Shown here: positions 1-8,892 of the stretch, in pieces
Position numbering within the stretch: the first letter of the stretch is position 1
How the letters are laid out: each line of letters opens with the position of its first letter
NCBI GenBank assembly: GCA_017940255.1
Contig: JAGAZB010000005.1
Span: forward strand, 62,001 to 126,000
Direction: 5' to 3'
Origin: Treponema sp.
GTDB lineage: Bacteria; Spirochaetota; Spirochaetia; Treponematales; Treponemataceae
DNA length: 64,000 nucleotides
Translations under genes and position numbers: made by a program
Notes under the pieces: model-generated
The model's input: only the letters and a program-made list of their open reading frames with translations
Database searches by the model: none
What the model was told of the DNA's origin: nothing

Positions 1-1636
1 GACCGCCGCTAAACTGATGCGGAAAGTTTTTAAGTCTTTCTTCAGGATTTTGTAAGCCAACTTCCTGTAAAAGTTCTGTGGCTTTTTTTCTGGCTTCTTC
101 TTTTGTAATTTCTTTGTTTGAGTTTCTGAATGTTTCAAAGAAGACGCTTTCCATATTTTGTAAAGGATCAAATGACCGTCCCGGTTCCTGTAAAATCATC
201 CCGATTTTTCTTCCTCTGTGCATCTGCAGTTCTTTTTTACTTAAACTTGTGAGATCCGTGTTTTCAAGAAAAATTTTGCCGTATACAAAGGCGTTGGGCG
301 GGAGAAGGCCCGGAATGGCTGTTGTGGTTACGGTTTTACCACTGCCGCTTTCGCCGACTATTCCAAGAATTTCACCTTTTTTCATGGAAAAGGAAATGCC
401 TTTTACACTGTGGAAATTTATCTGCTCGGTGCCACGCAGCATTGAAAAGTAAACCGAAAGATTTTGTACTTCCAGAAAATTATCAGGCTGAGCTTCGGCT
501 TCATCTCCGGCCATTGCATTTTCATCTTTGTTTGCTTCTTTAAGGATTTTTCTTTCGATTTTGCTGCGTTTCCAGCTTGGGAAAATTGTGTGGTAAGGGT
601 CAAAGTAGTCGCGGAGGGCGTCGCCCAAAAAGTTGAAGGCGAGTGTGACGGTCAGCAGCAGCCAGACCGGAGTTAAAAGCCAGGGAAAGTGCTTGAGGTT
701 GCTGAGTGTGGAAATATCGCGATTAATCAGGGAACCCCAGCTAACGGCCGGGTCTGCAATTCCGAGGCCCAGGTAAGAAAGGGTAGTTTCGCTCATAATA
801 AAGCCCGGTATTGCAAGAGTTGTGCTTACAATCAGAAGGCTTGCAATCTGGGGAATTATATGAGAAAAGATGATTACAACTGATGGCACTCCTTCCAATG
901 CCGCGTCCTGTATAAACTCTTCTCTTTTTATTGCGTGAATCATACCGCGCAGGGTGCGGGCACTTCCCGGCCAGCCGACTAGGGAAAGAATTAGTGTGAT
1001 AATCATGTAGGAGGTTCCGGTGTCCATCTTTGTGTTCAAAAGTGAGCGTAGGAATAAGATGAGGTAGAGGCCTGGAACCAGCATAAAAAACTCGCTGAGG
1101 CGCATAACTGTCCAGTCAGCAGCACCTCCGTAGTAGCCGGCTATGCCGCCCAGCAGCATGGCAAGAATCAGAGAAATTGCGCTGGCAACAAAGCCGATTG
1201 TAAGGGAAATACGGCTGCCGTAAACCATGCGGCTAAAAAGGTCGCGGCCCAGGTTGTCGGCCCCAAAAAGAAAAATAGGGTAGGTCTGGCCGGTTACAGG
1301 GTCGGATCTGGTTCCAAAAAGGTGATGCTGGCAGGGAATAAGACCAAAGAGCTTGTAGGGCTCGCCCTTTGCAAAAAAAGTAATTTTGTGATTAAGGCCT
1401 TTTACCTTTGCGTAACGCCATGTGATTGGGGTGAGAACTCTGTATTCATGGGCAACAAGTCCTTTTGTAGAAAGTTCAAGGTTTGCCGGATGGAAGGTGT
1501 CTTCTTCAAAGGTTTTTGTCGGACTGTAAGGGGCAATAAATTCTGCAAAAAACATAAAAAGATAAAGCAGGATGATTAAAACAAGGGAAACTATTGCCAG
1601 AGGGCGGGTTTTTATATATTCAAAAAATCTTTTCAT
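1..1636 (-). CDS. Fused oligopeptide ABC permease (OppC-like) and ATP-binding subunit (OppD-like), partial
   Basis: One uninterrupted minus-strand frame of about 545 codons starts at ATG 1636 (upstream GGAGG at about 1643-1648) and leaves the window at its 3' end. The N-terminal half is an OppC/DppC inner-membrane permease: a first membrane helix, a periplasmic stretch, then the FGADNLGRDLFSR region and the EAA-type loop. Without a stop it runs through a charged linker (about 480-560) into an OppD-type ATPase with Walker A GESGSGKT and a Q-loop LQEPG; the window ends inside the signature motif (FSGG). I read the junction codon by codon and found no stop or frame change. OppC and OppD are normally separate proteins. 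It lies 28 bp after oppB and is probably co-transcribed with oppA and oppB to import peptides. Confidence 0.88.
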   Translation of the reverse strand, partial: MKRFFEYIKTRPLAIVSLVLIILLYLFMFFAEFIAPYSPTKTFEEDTFHPANLELSTKGLVAHEYRVLTPITWRYAKVKGLNHKITFFAKGEPYKLFGLIPCQHHLFGTRSDPVTGQTYPIFLFGADNLGRDLFSRMVYGSRISLTIGFVASAISLILAMLLGGIAGYYGGAADWTVMRLSEFFMLVPGLYLILFLRSLLNTKMDTGTSYMIITLILSLVGWPGSARTLRGMIHAIKREEFIQDAALEGVPSVVIIFSHIIPQIASLLIVSTTLAIPGFIMSETTLSYLGLGIADPAVSWGSLINRDISTLSNLKHFPWLLTPVWLLLTVTLAFNFLGDALRDYFDPYHTIFPSWKRSKIERKILKEANKDENAMAGDEAEAQPDNFLEVQNLSVYFSMLRGTEQINFHSVKGISFSMKKGEILGIVGESGSGKTVTTTAIPGLLPPNAFVYGKIFLENTDLTSLSKKELQMHRGRKIGMILQEPGRSFDPLQNMESVFFETFRNSNKEITKEEARKKATELLQEVGLQNPEERLKNFPHQFSGG

Positions 1637-1664
1637 ATTAATTCCTCCTGATAAAGTCTAGCTC

Positions 1665-2852
1665 CTAGTTTGCTCCGTAGCGGATTCTTGGGTCTACCAG
1701 GGCGAGTAAAATATCAGAAATAGTCATGCCGGCAAGAACTAGGGTAGAAATAAACATATTGTTTGCGAGGACCAGGTTTACGTCCTGCTGCATAACGGCA
1801 TCGTACATAAGGCGGCCAATTCCAGGGTAGGCAAAGATGATTTCCAAAACCAGGGAGCCTGAAAAAAGGCTTGCTAAGAGGTTTGCGCTTCCTGTGATGT
1901 AAGGGTTTAGAGTGTTACGGAAGGCGTGGTTTAAGTAAATGCGGCGCTCTGAAATGCCCCGTGAGCGCAGAGCCATAATGTAGGGCTGCCCCATCTGGTC
2001 CAGCATGGTAGAGCGGATCATGCGCATGGTGCCTCCGATTCCGCCTAAAAATGCAGAAAGCAGGGGCAAAAATACGTGATACATATAACTGAAGGTGAAT
2101 TTTAGCGGGGCTTCTGTGAATGGAAAACTAGGATAAGCTGTAACCGGGAAGAGCTTTGTTACCGAAGCAAAAAGCTGAAGGAGAATTAATAAAAGAATGC
2201 CCGGGAAAGCGTGGAAAAAGAGGGCAAAAAAGGTTGCTCCAATATCAAGTCTTGTTCCGGCCTTGCTTGAAAAATAAACTCCAAGCAGAAAAGAAAATAT
2301 CGTAATGAAAACAAGTGAAATCAGATTAAGAATAAGTGAATTTACAATCCGGGTTTTGATAAGAAAGCTTACGGGAGCCTTGGAAATAAGAGAAACTCCT
2401 AAATCATGATGAATAAAAACCCGGTTCAGCCACTTAAAATACTGGATTGTAAAAGGCTGGTCTAAGCCCATTTCGGCTCGCATGTGGGCCAGCTGTTCTT
2501 CGCTGTAAATCGAATCCTTGCCAGCTTGCCCGCCGCCGTTAGCCCCTGCCGCTCCTGTTCCCGCTCCAGAGCCCGCAGCTCCGCCAGCTCCTGCTCCAGC
2601 TCCACCGCCAATTCCCGGCGTCATCTCGCTCTGGCTCATCAGCTGCTGCTGAACCATCTGGTCTACAATATCACCGGGCGCCAGCTCCATCAGGGCAAAA
2701 AGTGCCCAGCCCAAAACAAAAAGAATTACCGCCATCGTAAGCAATCTTCCTGTTATAAAAGATGTGAGCGGTGCTTTCTTACGAAAAAGCTTCCAGGGTA
2801 AAGTTATTGTGTTTATTACTTTTCTAATCACTTTAATCCTCTTATTGTGCAA
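1665..2852 (-). CDS. oppB: Oligopeptide ABC transporter permease OppB, with a Gly/Ala-rich insert
   Basis: A 395-residue inner-membrane permease of the OppB/DppB family. It has an N-terminal helix (about residues 32-55), a large periplasmic loop, then the helices and cytoplasmic EAA loop of binding-protein-dependent permeases (region GGTMRMIRSTMLDQMGQPYI), ending with LVDPRIRYG. Family members are usually 305-340 residues. The extra length is a low-complexity Gly/Ala/Ser insert at about residues 80-112 (GC-rich DNA about 2520-2640) in the first periplasmic loop, just before the conserved MGLDQPF segment. Its start overlaps the end of the oppA-like gene by 11 bp, so the two are likely translationally coupled. 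Pairs with the OppC half of the fused protein downstream. Confidence 0.9.
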   Translation of the reverse strand: MHNKRIKVIRKVINTITLPWKLFRKKAPLTSFITGRLLTMAVILFVLGWALFALMELAPGDIVDQMVQQQLMSQSEMTPGIGGGAGAGAGGAAGSGAGTGAAGANGGGQAGKDSIYSEEQLAHMRAEMGLDQPFTIQYFKWLNRVFIHHDLGVSLISKAPVSFLIKTRIVNSLILNLISLVFITIFSFLLGVYFSSKAGTRLDIGATFFALFFHAFPGILLLILLQLFASVTKLFPVTAYPSFPFTEAPLKFTFSYMYHVFLPLLSAFLGGIGGTMRMIRSTMLDQMGQPYIMALRSRGISERRIYLNHAFRNTLNPYITGSANLLASLFSGSLVLEIIFAYPGIGRLMYDAVMQQDVNLVLANNMFISTLVLAGMTISDILLALVDPRIRYGAN

Positions 2853-4749
2853 GATAAAGATAATCTGTTACTGCGCCATTTTTGTTATCATAATAAACGT
2901 TGTCCATAGACCAGCGGTTTTGAAGAGCCATAAAGCTTCGGCTGCGAGTCAAATAAACAATAGGACATTCTTCCAGAAAAATTTGCTGATATTCATCCCA
3001 ATAAGGCTTTGCTTCTTCGTAGTCTGTAATGCAGGCAGCCTTGTGGTAAAGATAGTCTACGCGCTCTTCCCATTCTGTGGCCGGCTCTTTTTGCAGAGGG
3101 TACCAGAGGTGAAGGTTTCCGTCACTAACCCAGACATTGCTGCCCTGGGTTGGGAAGATGGAACCGCCTCCAAGCCCAATAATTACAGACTGCCAGTCGT
3201 ATGTGCCCATCAGCTGATCGACCATTTTCTGAAAATCTGTAGGGCGGGGAATAACTGTAATTCCTTCTTTTTTACATTCATCTACAATAATCTGGGCGAT
3301 ATCAGAAACAATTGCGTTACCACTTGTGATTGTAAGGTCAAAAACTACCTTGCGGTTCTTTGAATCATACAAAAATCCGTCTTCATGCTTAGAAAAACCG
3401 GCTTCCTGCAGAAGCTGGCTGGCATGGTCGTGGTCAAAAGTGTATTGCAGCTTGATTTTTTCATCATAATACTTGTTTGCTTCCGGGAAAAAGCTTAGTT
3501 TTGGGGCACCAAGTCCGCGGTAAGTCTGCTGAATTATGCGTTCCCGGTTCAAAAGGCAGCTCATTGCCTGGCGAAAGTGCTTGTCTGTAAACCATTCATA
3601 AAAAGGCTGGTCTTTATTCTGAGGATTCTGATTAAAAGACCAGAAGGAAGCGTTCATGCCACCGTCTGAATTAAAGACTGTGTAGCCTTTTTTAGGCTGA
3701 TGAGCAAGGGGAGTTCCGTCTGCTTCAAAGGCGTTGCGGGCATTTTCTACCACTTCGTCCAGCTCTTCCGGGCTAGGGCCGTAGGCTTCAAGCTTTCCCT
3801 GAGTAAAAAGCAGGTAGGCAGTGCTGTTGTTTCCTATAATCTGGGCAATACGTTCTTCCGGGTAATAGTGACTTTCGCCGTTTGCGTCTTTTTCGTAATA
3901 ATTCGGATTTCTTTTATAAACAAGACGCTGGCCTGGTGTGTATTCTGTTAGAAAGTAAGGGCCGCAGGAAGGAAGCTCTTTCGGGTCTGTGGCTACTGTA
4001 AGAATCTTGCGAACTTCTTCGGCGCCGCCTCTTTCTTTTGCGGGTTTATAAATAAAGGCCGGACCAAAATCCATATTGGTTGCAAGAACAGGCTCTGCTA
4101 CAATGTTTGGGAAGTGAAATGTAAAGCTGTGCTCATCAATTTTTTCTATATCTATATGCTCCCATTCGCCATCTTTATTTTCCATAAACTGGCTGTTAAA
4201 GGCTGATGAGGCACATTCTTCGTCTCCCTGAATCTGGTCGTACCAGAAAACTACATCATCACTAGTGATTTTTACACGGCGGCTTTTGTCTGTATCATCA
4301 TAAAAATCCCAGTATAAATCGTCTCGCAGGGTGTATGTGATGTCCAGTCGGCCGGTCTCTTCAAAGGTGGTGATTTTAAAACTAGCGGCGTTTGGCAGCC
4401 ACTCGCGTTTATTGATATCATAATCTGCAAGGTAAAGGGTTAATGGACTTAGAACGCCGGCAGTTTCTGCATCTGCTTCTGCAACCAGCATGTTAAAGCT
4501 TTTGGGGTCGCCTCCAATAGAAGTGAGCCAGGTGCCGCCAACTTTTCCGGGAACAAATTCTGCGTTTCCTTTAGGTCTGCTCACAGTTTTTTCCAGCATT
4601 TCGCTAAAACCCGCAGCCCTTACAGCTTCAATTTCTTCCAGCGTCATTTCCGGCGCTTTGTAACATCCTGAAAATGTTATTGCAGCAATACTTCCTGCCA
4701 AAGCTGCTTTTCCGAGCCTTCGCAGCACAATACTTTTTGATTTTATCAT
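2842..4749 (-). CDS. oppA: Peptide ABC transporter substrate-binding lipoprotein (family 5)
   Basis: A 635-residue extracytoplasmic solute-binding protein of family 5 (OppA/DppA). The N-terminus is basic, then hydrophobic, with lipobox FSGC near residue 28, so it should be a membrane-anchored lipoprotein. Family features include the YTLRDDLYWDF region, the PNYY segment and the FRQAMSCLLNRERI segment. Its start has a Shine-Dalgarno AGGGTGG five bases upstream and a TATAAT about 20 bases upstream on the minus strand. First gene of the oppA-oppB-oppCD operon; delivers peptides, or possibly oligosaccharides, to the permease. The ligand cannot be read from the sequence. Confidence 0.9.
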   Translation of the reverse strand: MIKSKSIVLRRLGKAALAGSIAAITFSGCYKAPEMTLEEIEAVRAAGFSEMLEKTVSRPKGNAEFVPGKVGGTWLTSIGGDPKSFNMLVAEADAETAGVLSPLTLYLADYDINKREWLPNAASFKITTFEETGRLDITYTLRDDLYWDFYDDTDKSRRVKITSDDVVFWYDQIQGDEECASSAFNSQFMENKDGEWEHIDIEKIDEHSFTFHFPNIVAEPVLATNMDFGPAFIYKPAKERGGAEEVRKILTVATDPKELPSCGPYFLTEYTPGQRLVYKRNPNYYEKDANGESHYYPEERIAQIIGNNSTAYLLFTQGKLEAYGPSPEELDEVVENARNAFEADGTPLAHQPKKGYTVFNSDGGMNASFWSFNQNPQNKDQPFYEWFTDKHFRQAMSCLLNRERIIQQTYRGLGAPKLSFFPEANKYYDEKIKLQYTFDHDHASQLLQEAGFSKHEDGFLYDSKNRKVVFDLTITSGNAIVSDIAQIIVDECKKEGITVIPRPTDFQKMVDQLMGTYDWQSVIIGLGGGSIFPTQGSNVWVSDGNLHLWYPLQKEPATEWEERVDYLYHKAACITDYEEAKPYWDEYQQIFLEECPIVYLTRSRSFMALQNRWSMDNVYYDNKNGAVTDYLYLAQ

Positions 4750-4827
4750 TTTTCCACCCTGAGTATATTATATAGGAAGAAAGTGAATTCTGCATCAATT
4801 TTCTTAAAATTGGACTACTGGACAGTC

Positions 4828-6519
4828 TTAAAAGCCCATTGCTTCCAGAGGGTGTGTTAATGCGTAAATCTGGGCATCGTATTCTGCCTTCATGGCAGCA
4901 TCTGAAGGAAGCCATTCGTATTTCTGGCGGAGTTGAGGAAGTGCCTTTAATACATCTCCGCCGTTTTCTGCGACTGCATTCCAATAATCTGCTTTAAACT
5001 TTTTATTGCTTACAGGCAGAGTGTTGCTTTCAGTTTCAATATTTGTAATTACCCAGCGGTCTTTTTTGTAGGTGAGGGTGATATCTTCATGAACCTTTTC
5101 TACAACAAAGCCAAAATCTTCGCCTTCTGAGTGTAAAAGATAGAAATCGACTCCGTGAACTGAAAAATCTCCCTTTTGCAGAGTGATATTTCCTTCTTTT
5201 GTAACGGCTTCTGGTTTTTCATCTTTCTGATAAACTTTTACATCAAGTTCATAAGGAAGCCCGTCAATTTTTAAGTTTGTAACTCCGTAAATACCTGTCT
5301 TTTCCCAGCGTTCCTGATTTGTTGCAAGAAGAAGCCAGCTTTCAGGATTTGCGTATCCATTATCTTTATTGTAAGCCAGACGCTGTTTGTGCATAACATA
5401 AATCTGACTGACAATGTCTATCTGCTGCTGGGCCTTTTTCCCTTTTGCAAAGTTCATAAGCATTGTTGTGTCTTTTGAATTAATGCCCTGGAAATAGCCC
5501 TGAATTGTCTGAACCGAAGTAAGACCTTTTGTAGTTAATTCACTGTTTCTGGTTTTAATTGTATTTATAGTGATGATAACAAGAACTGCCAGTACAATTG
5601 CTGCTGTGATGATGAGTGAAGAATTTCTTCTGATATTACGGCTGGCTTTAATTCTTGAAGCCTGACTTTTTTTGTAAGCGGCAACTTTTTCCTCAAAGTC
5701 TTTATCTGCAATTTCTGTCTTTTTTGAAAGTTCAAAGGCTTTGTCTAAAAGCTCCAGCGGGAAGGCTGCTTCCGGAGTTAAATCTTCGCTTGATTTTCCC
5801 TTCTGTTTTTTACCAGGAACATTAACTGCATTTGAATTAAGCTTTAGGGCCCGGTTTACACTTATTGCAAGTGCTGGCTCAATTCCCTGGAGGCAAAGCT
5901 CCAGCGGAAGAAAGTTTCGGTCAAGAATATCGGCATTGCGTTCTACGCTGTTTGTAGAAGGATAGGGCAGACGGCCAGCAATAAGATGATAAGCAATACT
6001 GGAGCGTAAAAAGCAGATTGCAGGCAGGCCGTTTATAGTCTGATTAATCCAGCCTTCGTGGGCCTGTGTGTATTCTTCTGGGCTTAAGGCATTTGCCGCA
6101 TACTTAAAAAGATTTTCAGGAAGAATTAGGACTTTTGGCAGGCTTTCTGAAATATCAACAAGAATGCCGCCGGCACCTATTACTGGAATATTTTCTTCAT
6201 CTTTAGCGGCTTGAGTGAGCAGCTGGATAACTGCTTTTGCGGCTTTGAGGGCGTTTTCACCGCCTGCAGCAAGATATTCCTGCAAGGTTTTTGCCTGACC
6301 GCTTAGAGGATTTTTGCCACAGTAAAAAACAATTCGTTCGCTTCTATCTTCTACATTAAATGATTGAACATCAGAAAAAGACCACGGCTCAAAATTTTCC
6401 CCGTCCCAGAAAATGCCTTCCTGGGCAAGAATGGAATCATAATTCGTCTTTCCAAACGAATACTCATCCAAATGCGAATTAAGCCGAATCTCTTTCTCAT
6501 AAAGTTCAATCAATTTCAT
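4828..6519 (-). CDS. Unrecognised single-pass membrane protein, possibly a degenerate kinase-like protein
   Basis: 563 residues. Residues 1-290 are cytoplasmic-looking, one strong membrane helix follows (about 305-325, SSLIITAAIVLAVLVIITI), and about 235 residues lie outside. No family is recognised with confidence. In the cytoplasmic part, SIAYHLIAGRLPY resembles the helix-F region of Ser/Thr kinases (typically SLGVILYELLTGKLPF), and GGILVDISESLPKVLIL resembles the beta-hairpin around the DFG site. No HRD, DFG or Lys motif is visible, so at best this is a pseudokinase; that is inference. SD AAGGAA precedes the ATG. It lies between hflC and the opp operon on the same strand. Confidence 0.6.
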   Translation of the reverse strand: MKLIELYEKEIRLNSHLDEYSFGKTNYDSILAQEGIFWDGENFEPWSFSDVQSFNVEDRSERIVFYCGKNPLSGQAKTLQEYLAAGGENALKAAKAVIQLLTQAAKDEENIPVIGAGGILVDISESLPKVLILPENLFKYAANALSPEEYTQAHEGWINQTINGLPAICFLRSSIAYHLIAGRLPYPSTNSVERNADILDRNFLPLELCLQGIEPALAISVNRALKLNSNAVNVPGKKQKGKSSEDLTPEAAFPLELLDKAFELSKKTEIADKDFEEKVAAYKKSQASRIKASRNIRRNSSLIITAAIVLAVLVIITINTIKTRNSELTTKGLTSVQTIQGYFQGINSKDTTMLMNFAKGKKAQQQIDIVSQIYVMHKQRLAYNKDNGYANPESWLLLATNQERWEKTGIYGVTNLKIDGLPYELDVKVYQKDEKPEAVTKEGNITLQKGDFSVHGVDFYLLHSEGEDFGFVVEKVHEDITLTYKKDRWVITNIETESNTLPVSNKKFKADYWNAVAENGGDVLKALPQLRQKYEWLPSDAAMKAEYDAQIYALTHPLEAMGF

Positions 6520-6538
6520 AATGTATTCCTTATAACAG

Positions 6539-6717
6539 ATTCCCCGGTCAAGCCGGGGAATGACATTGTCTTGTCATAATCTGATTTGAGCCCCTGTGTA
6601 ACGGACGTTCATCTTTTTTTGTGGGCGGATTATGTTAAAGGTGGTAAAGCTAAAAATTGCTTTCGCAATTTTTTTAACGCTTTGCTATTTAACACCGGCC
6701 GCCAGCGGCCTTACACA
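6539..6717. repeat. Intergenic palindrome cluster between hflC and the 563-residue protein
   Basis: Three palindromes fill most of this gap. The first is ATTCCCCGG / CCGGGGAAT with loop TCAAG (6539-6561). The second is an AAAATTGC-type stem around a CTTTC loop (about 6652-6672). The third is GGCCGC-CA-GCGGCC (6697-6710) embedded in a GTGTAAGGCCGC...GCGGCCGGTGTTAA context that recurs elsewhere in this window. The first resembles a short palindrome that, from memory, is widespread among bacterial genomes. No gene is seen here. Confidence 0.75.
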
Positions 6718-7710
6718 TTACCTCTTCCCATCCGCACTGTAAAGATAATCAAAATAATCCATCTTAGTGCTGTAGGTCGCCGGATAATCCTTCAAATTAG
6801 CCTTGTAAGATTCCATACTCTTCCAGAAAGCATAGAATTCAGGATCGCGGTTGTAGGCTTCCGAATAAATTGCGGCAGCCTGAGCATCTGCATTACCCTT
6901 AATTTCCTCGCTCTTGCGGTAGGCTTCAGAGGCAATTGTGCGCTTGTCGCTTTCAAGCTTACCAAGCCATTCAGCCTTTTTACCTTCACCAAGGGAACGG
7001 TAAGCCTGGGCAACCTGATTTCTGTCTTTAATCATTCTGTTGTAAACCGATTCTGTAAGTTCATCTGAATATTTAATCTGACGAGGCACAATATCAATCA
7101 AATCAATTCCGTATTCTGGAACCAGTTTGTTGGCTTCTACAGTCATAAGGCGGCAGAGTTCTCCACGGCCTTTTGTTACAGTTTCGTTTGCAGTTGAATC
7201 GTTTACAAGCTCTCCAATTTCGCGTGCTTCTTCATCCTCTTCCTCATCTTCTGCCTTTGCAGCTGCATCATTAATAATATTTGAAGAGCGCACAATTTCG
7301 CTCAATCTGTTCTGAGTGATTACTGTGCGGCATGAAGAATCAATAATATCTGAAAGCTTGTTATAGGCGTTTTCCAGAGTTGTAAAGTTCTGATAAAACT
7401 TTGCCGGGTCAGAAATGCGCCAGCGGGAAGTTGTATCTACTATAATAAACTGATTTTCCTTTGTAGGAATGCGCTGTTCGTCACCATCCAGTGAAAGAAC
7501 CAGTTTAGGGTAAGTTGTAACCTTATCTAAAAAAGGAATCTTAAAGTAAAGACCTGCATCTGTGTGAGTGTTTACAATACTACCAAAGCGGGTGATAACC
7601 ACCTGATTTCCTTCATTTAGGATATAAAGTGGTCCCATAAAGAGGAAAATAATTAAAAGAACTACGATAGCGATTAGCCATCCTACAAATTTTCTCATTG
7701 CTCTAGTCAT
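6718..7710 (-). CDS. hflC: HflC, SPFH/prohibitin-domain membrane protease modulator
   Basis: 330 residues: an N-terminal membrane helix (about 10-28), an SPFH/band-7 domain beginning with the VITRFG segment, and the typical HflC tail (PRQIKYSDELTESVYNRMIKDR, then a long Ala/Glu-rich coiled coil and a YPATYST-like end). With HflK it forms a large periplasm-facing cage around FtsH and modulates its proteolysis. An acidic run (EDEEEDEEAREIGE) around residues 155-170 enlarges the SPFH domain compared with E. coli HflC. It follows hflK by 122 bp of stacked palindromes on the same strand; SD GGAGAAA precedes the ATG. Confidence 0.93.
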   Translation of the reverse strand: MTRAMRKFVGWLIAIVVLLIIFLFMGPLYILNEGNQVVITRFGSIVNTHTDAGLYFKIPFLDKVTTYPKLVLSLDGDEQRIPTKENQFIIVDTTSRWRISDPAKFYQNFTTLENAYNKLSDIIDSSCRTVITQNRLSEIVRSSNIINDAAAKAEDEEEDEEAREIGELVNDSTANETVTKGRGELCRLMTVEANKLVPEYGIDLIDIVPRQIKYSDELTESVYNRMIKDRNQVAQAYRSLGEGKKAEWLGKLESDKRTIASEAYRKSEEIKGNADAQAAAIYSEAYNRDPEFYAFWKSMESYKANLKDYPATYSTKMDYFDYLYSADGKR

Positions 7711-7728
7711 ATTTTTTCTCCTAAAATT

Positions 7729-7826
7729 ACCGCGTTAGCGGTTGCGCATGGATGCGCAAAATCACAGTTTGCAAGCTTGCTTGCAAACTGTAGTTGAAAT
7801 AATTACATGGATGTAATTATTTCAAC
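7729..7826. repeat. Four back-to-back perfect palindromes between hflK and hflC
   Basis: 98 of the 122 intergenic bases are palindromic: ACCGC/GCGGT with loop GTTA (7729-7742); TTGCGCA/TGCGCAA with loop TGGA (7742-7759); a 12-bp stem beginning CAGTTTGCAAGC with loop TT (7765-7790); and a 15-bp stem beginning GTTGAAATAATTACA with loop TGGA (7793-7826). Two share the core CATGGATG while their stems differ completely. They lie inside a presumed operon and none is followed by a T-run on either strand that would make it a classical terminator. Confidence 0.9.
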
Positions 7827-7832
7827 ACCTCC

Positions 7833-8795
7833 CTAGTTTCCAGATTTAAGATTTTTGATTGGCAGCATGTTATCAAGCTCGCTGTCTATAATATCAGGCT
7901 TCTTTTCTGAACTGAAAATTTCATTCATAGTTTCAAGGTAAATACGTTCGCGGGTTACCTTTGGAGAACGCTTGTATTCTTCGTAAACAGCATTAAAGCG
8001 GGCAACATCACCCTTTGCCATGTTTACGCGTTCTGCCGCATAACCTTCTGCAACCTGAATCTGGCGGTCTGCTTCACCCTGGGCTCTAGGAATTTCTGCG
8101 TTGTAAGCCTGTTTTCCTTCATTAATAAAGCGGTTCATATCCTGGGTGGCCTTGTTTACGTCTTCAAAGGCATCCTGAACTCCGCTTGGCGGAACAATGT
8201 TCTGAAGCTTTACTGCAATTACACTGATTCCAAGTCCTAACTGCTTAAAGTTTTCATTCATCATATCCAGGGCCAGAGTTTCGATATTTGTACGCTCACT
8301 ACCCATTACAGCAAGAATTGCGCGGTCGCCAACCAGAGTATTGATAACTGAGCGGGAAATATCGCGGATTGTCTGCTGTTTTTCGTAAACACCAAAAAGC
8401 CACTGCTTAGGGTCTACAATTCGGTACTGAATAATCCATTCAACATCTACTATATTAAGATCGCCTGTGAGCATGGTGCTTTCGGTACCGATGTTGTTTT
8501 TATATTCATTATTGCGGCCGGCTTTTACAGTTTTAAAGCCGAACTGTTCTGTCTGAACGACTTTTACAGGTACGTTGTAAGACTTATCAATTCCAAAAGG
8601 AAGTTTTGTATGCAAACCAGAACCTACAGTTTTTGTATACTTTCCCAGACGGGTAATAACTGCATTTTCTGTTTCATCAACTACATAAAAACTTGAAAAT
8701 CCTGCGAATACTGCGATTGCAAGAATAATCAGCCAAGTAAAGATTGCAGGGGTAAAGGCCTTGCGGCTCTTCTTTTTTGTTTCTTCGTCTGCCAT
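7833..8795 (-). CDS. hflK: HflK, SPFH/prohibitin-domain membrane protease modulator
   Basis: 320 residues: a short polar start, one membrane helix (about 18-38), the VDETENAVITRLGKY opening of the SPFH domain, and the HflK-specific end (PPSGVQDAFEDVNKATQD, then EIPRAQGEADRQIQVAEGYAAERV). Partner of HflC in the FtsH-regulating complex. The long Gly/Pro-rich N-terminus of proteobacterial HflK is missing. SD GAGAGG precedes ATG 8795. First gene of the minus-strand hflK-hflC unit, divergent from the DUF4230 gene. Confidence 0.93.
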   Translation of the reverse strand: MADEETKKKSRKAFTPAIFTWLIILAIAVFAGFSSFYVVDETENAVITRLGKYTKTVGSGLHTKLPFGIDKSYNVPVKVVQTEQFGFKTVKAGRNNEYKNNIGTESTMLTGDLNIVDVEWIIQYRIVDPKQWLFGVYEKQQTIRDISRSVINTLVGDRAILAVMGSERTNIETLALDMMNENFKQLGLGISVIAVKLQNIVPPSGVQDAFEDVNKATQDMNRFINEGKQAYNAEIPRAQGEADRQIQVAEGYAAERVNMAKGDVARFNAVYEEYKRSPKVTRERIYLETMNEIFSSEKKPDIIDSELDNMLPIKNLKSGN

Positions 8796-8892
8796 CTGAT
8801 ACCTCTCTTAAAGTATAAAATCTATAATTTTAAAATATAGAAATCACAGAAAAAAAACAACAAAAAATGCCAGATGGGAGTATAATAATTAT

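Noticed and set aside
2484..2801. Plus-strand open frame of about 105 codons opposite oppB
   Set aside because: It is Arg/Ser-rich because it is antisense to the Gly/Ala-rich insert; no ribosome site, and the OppB frame is clearly real.
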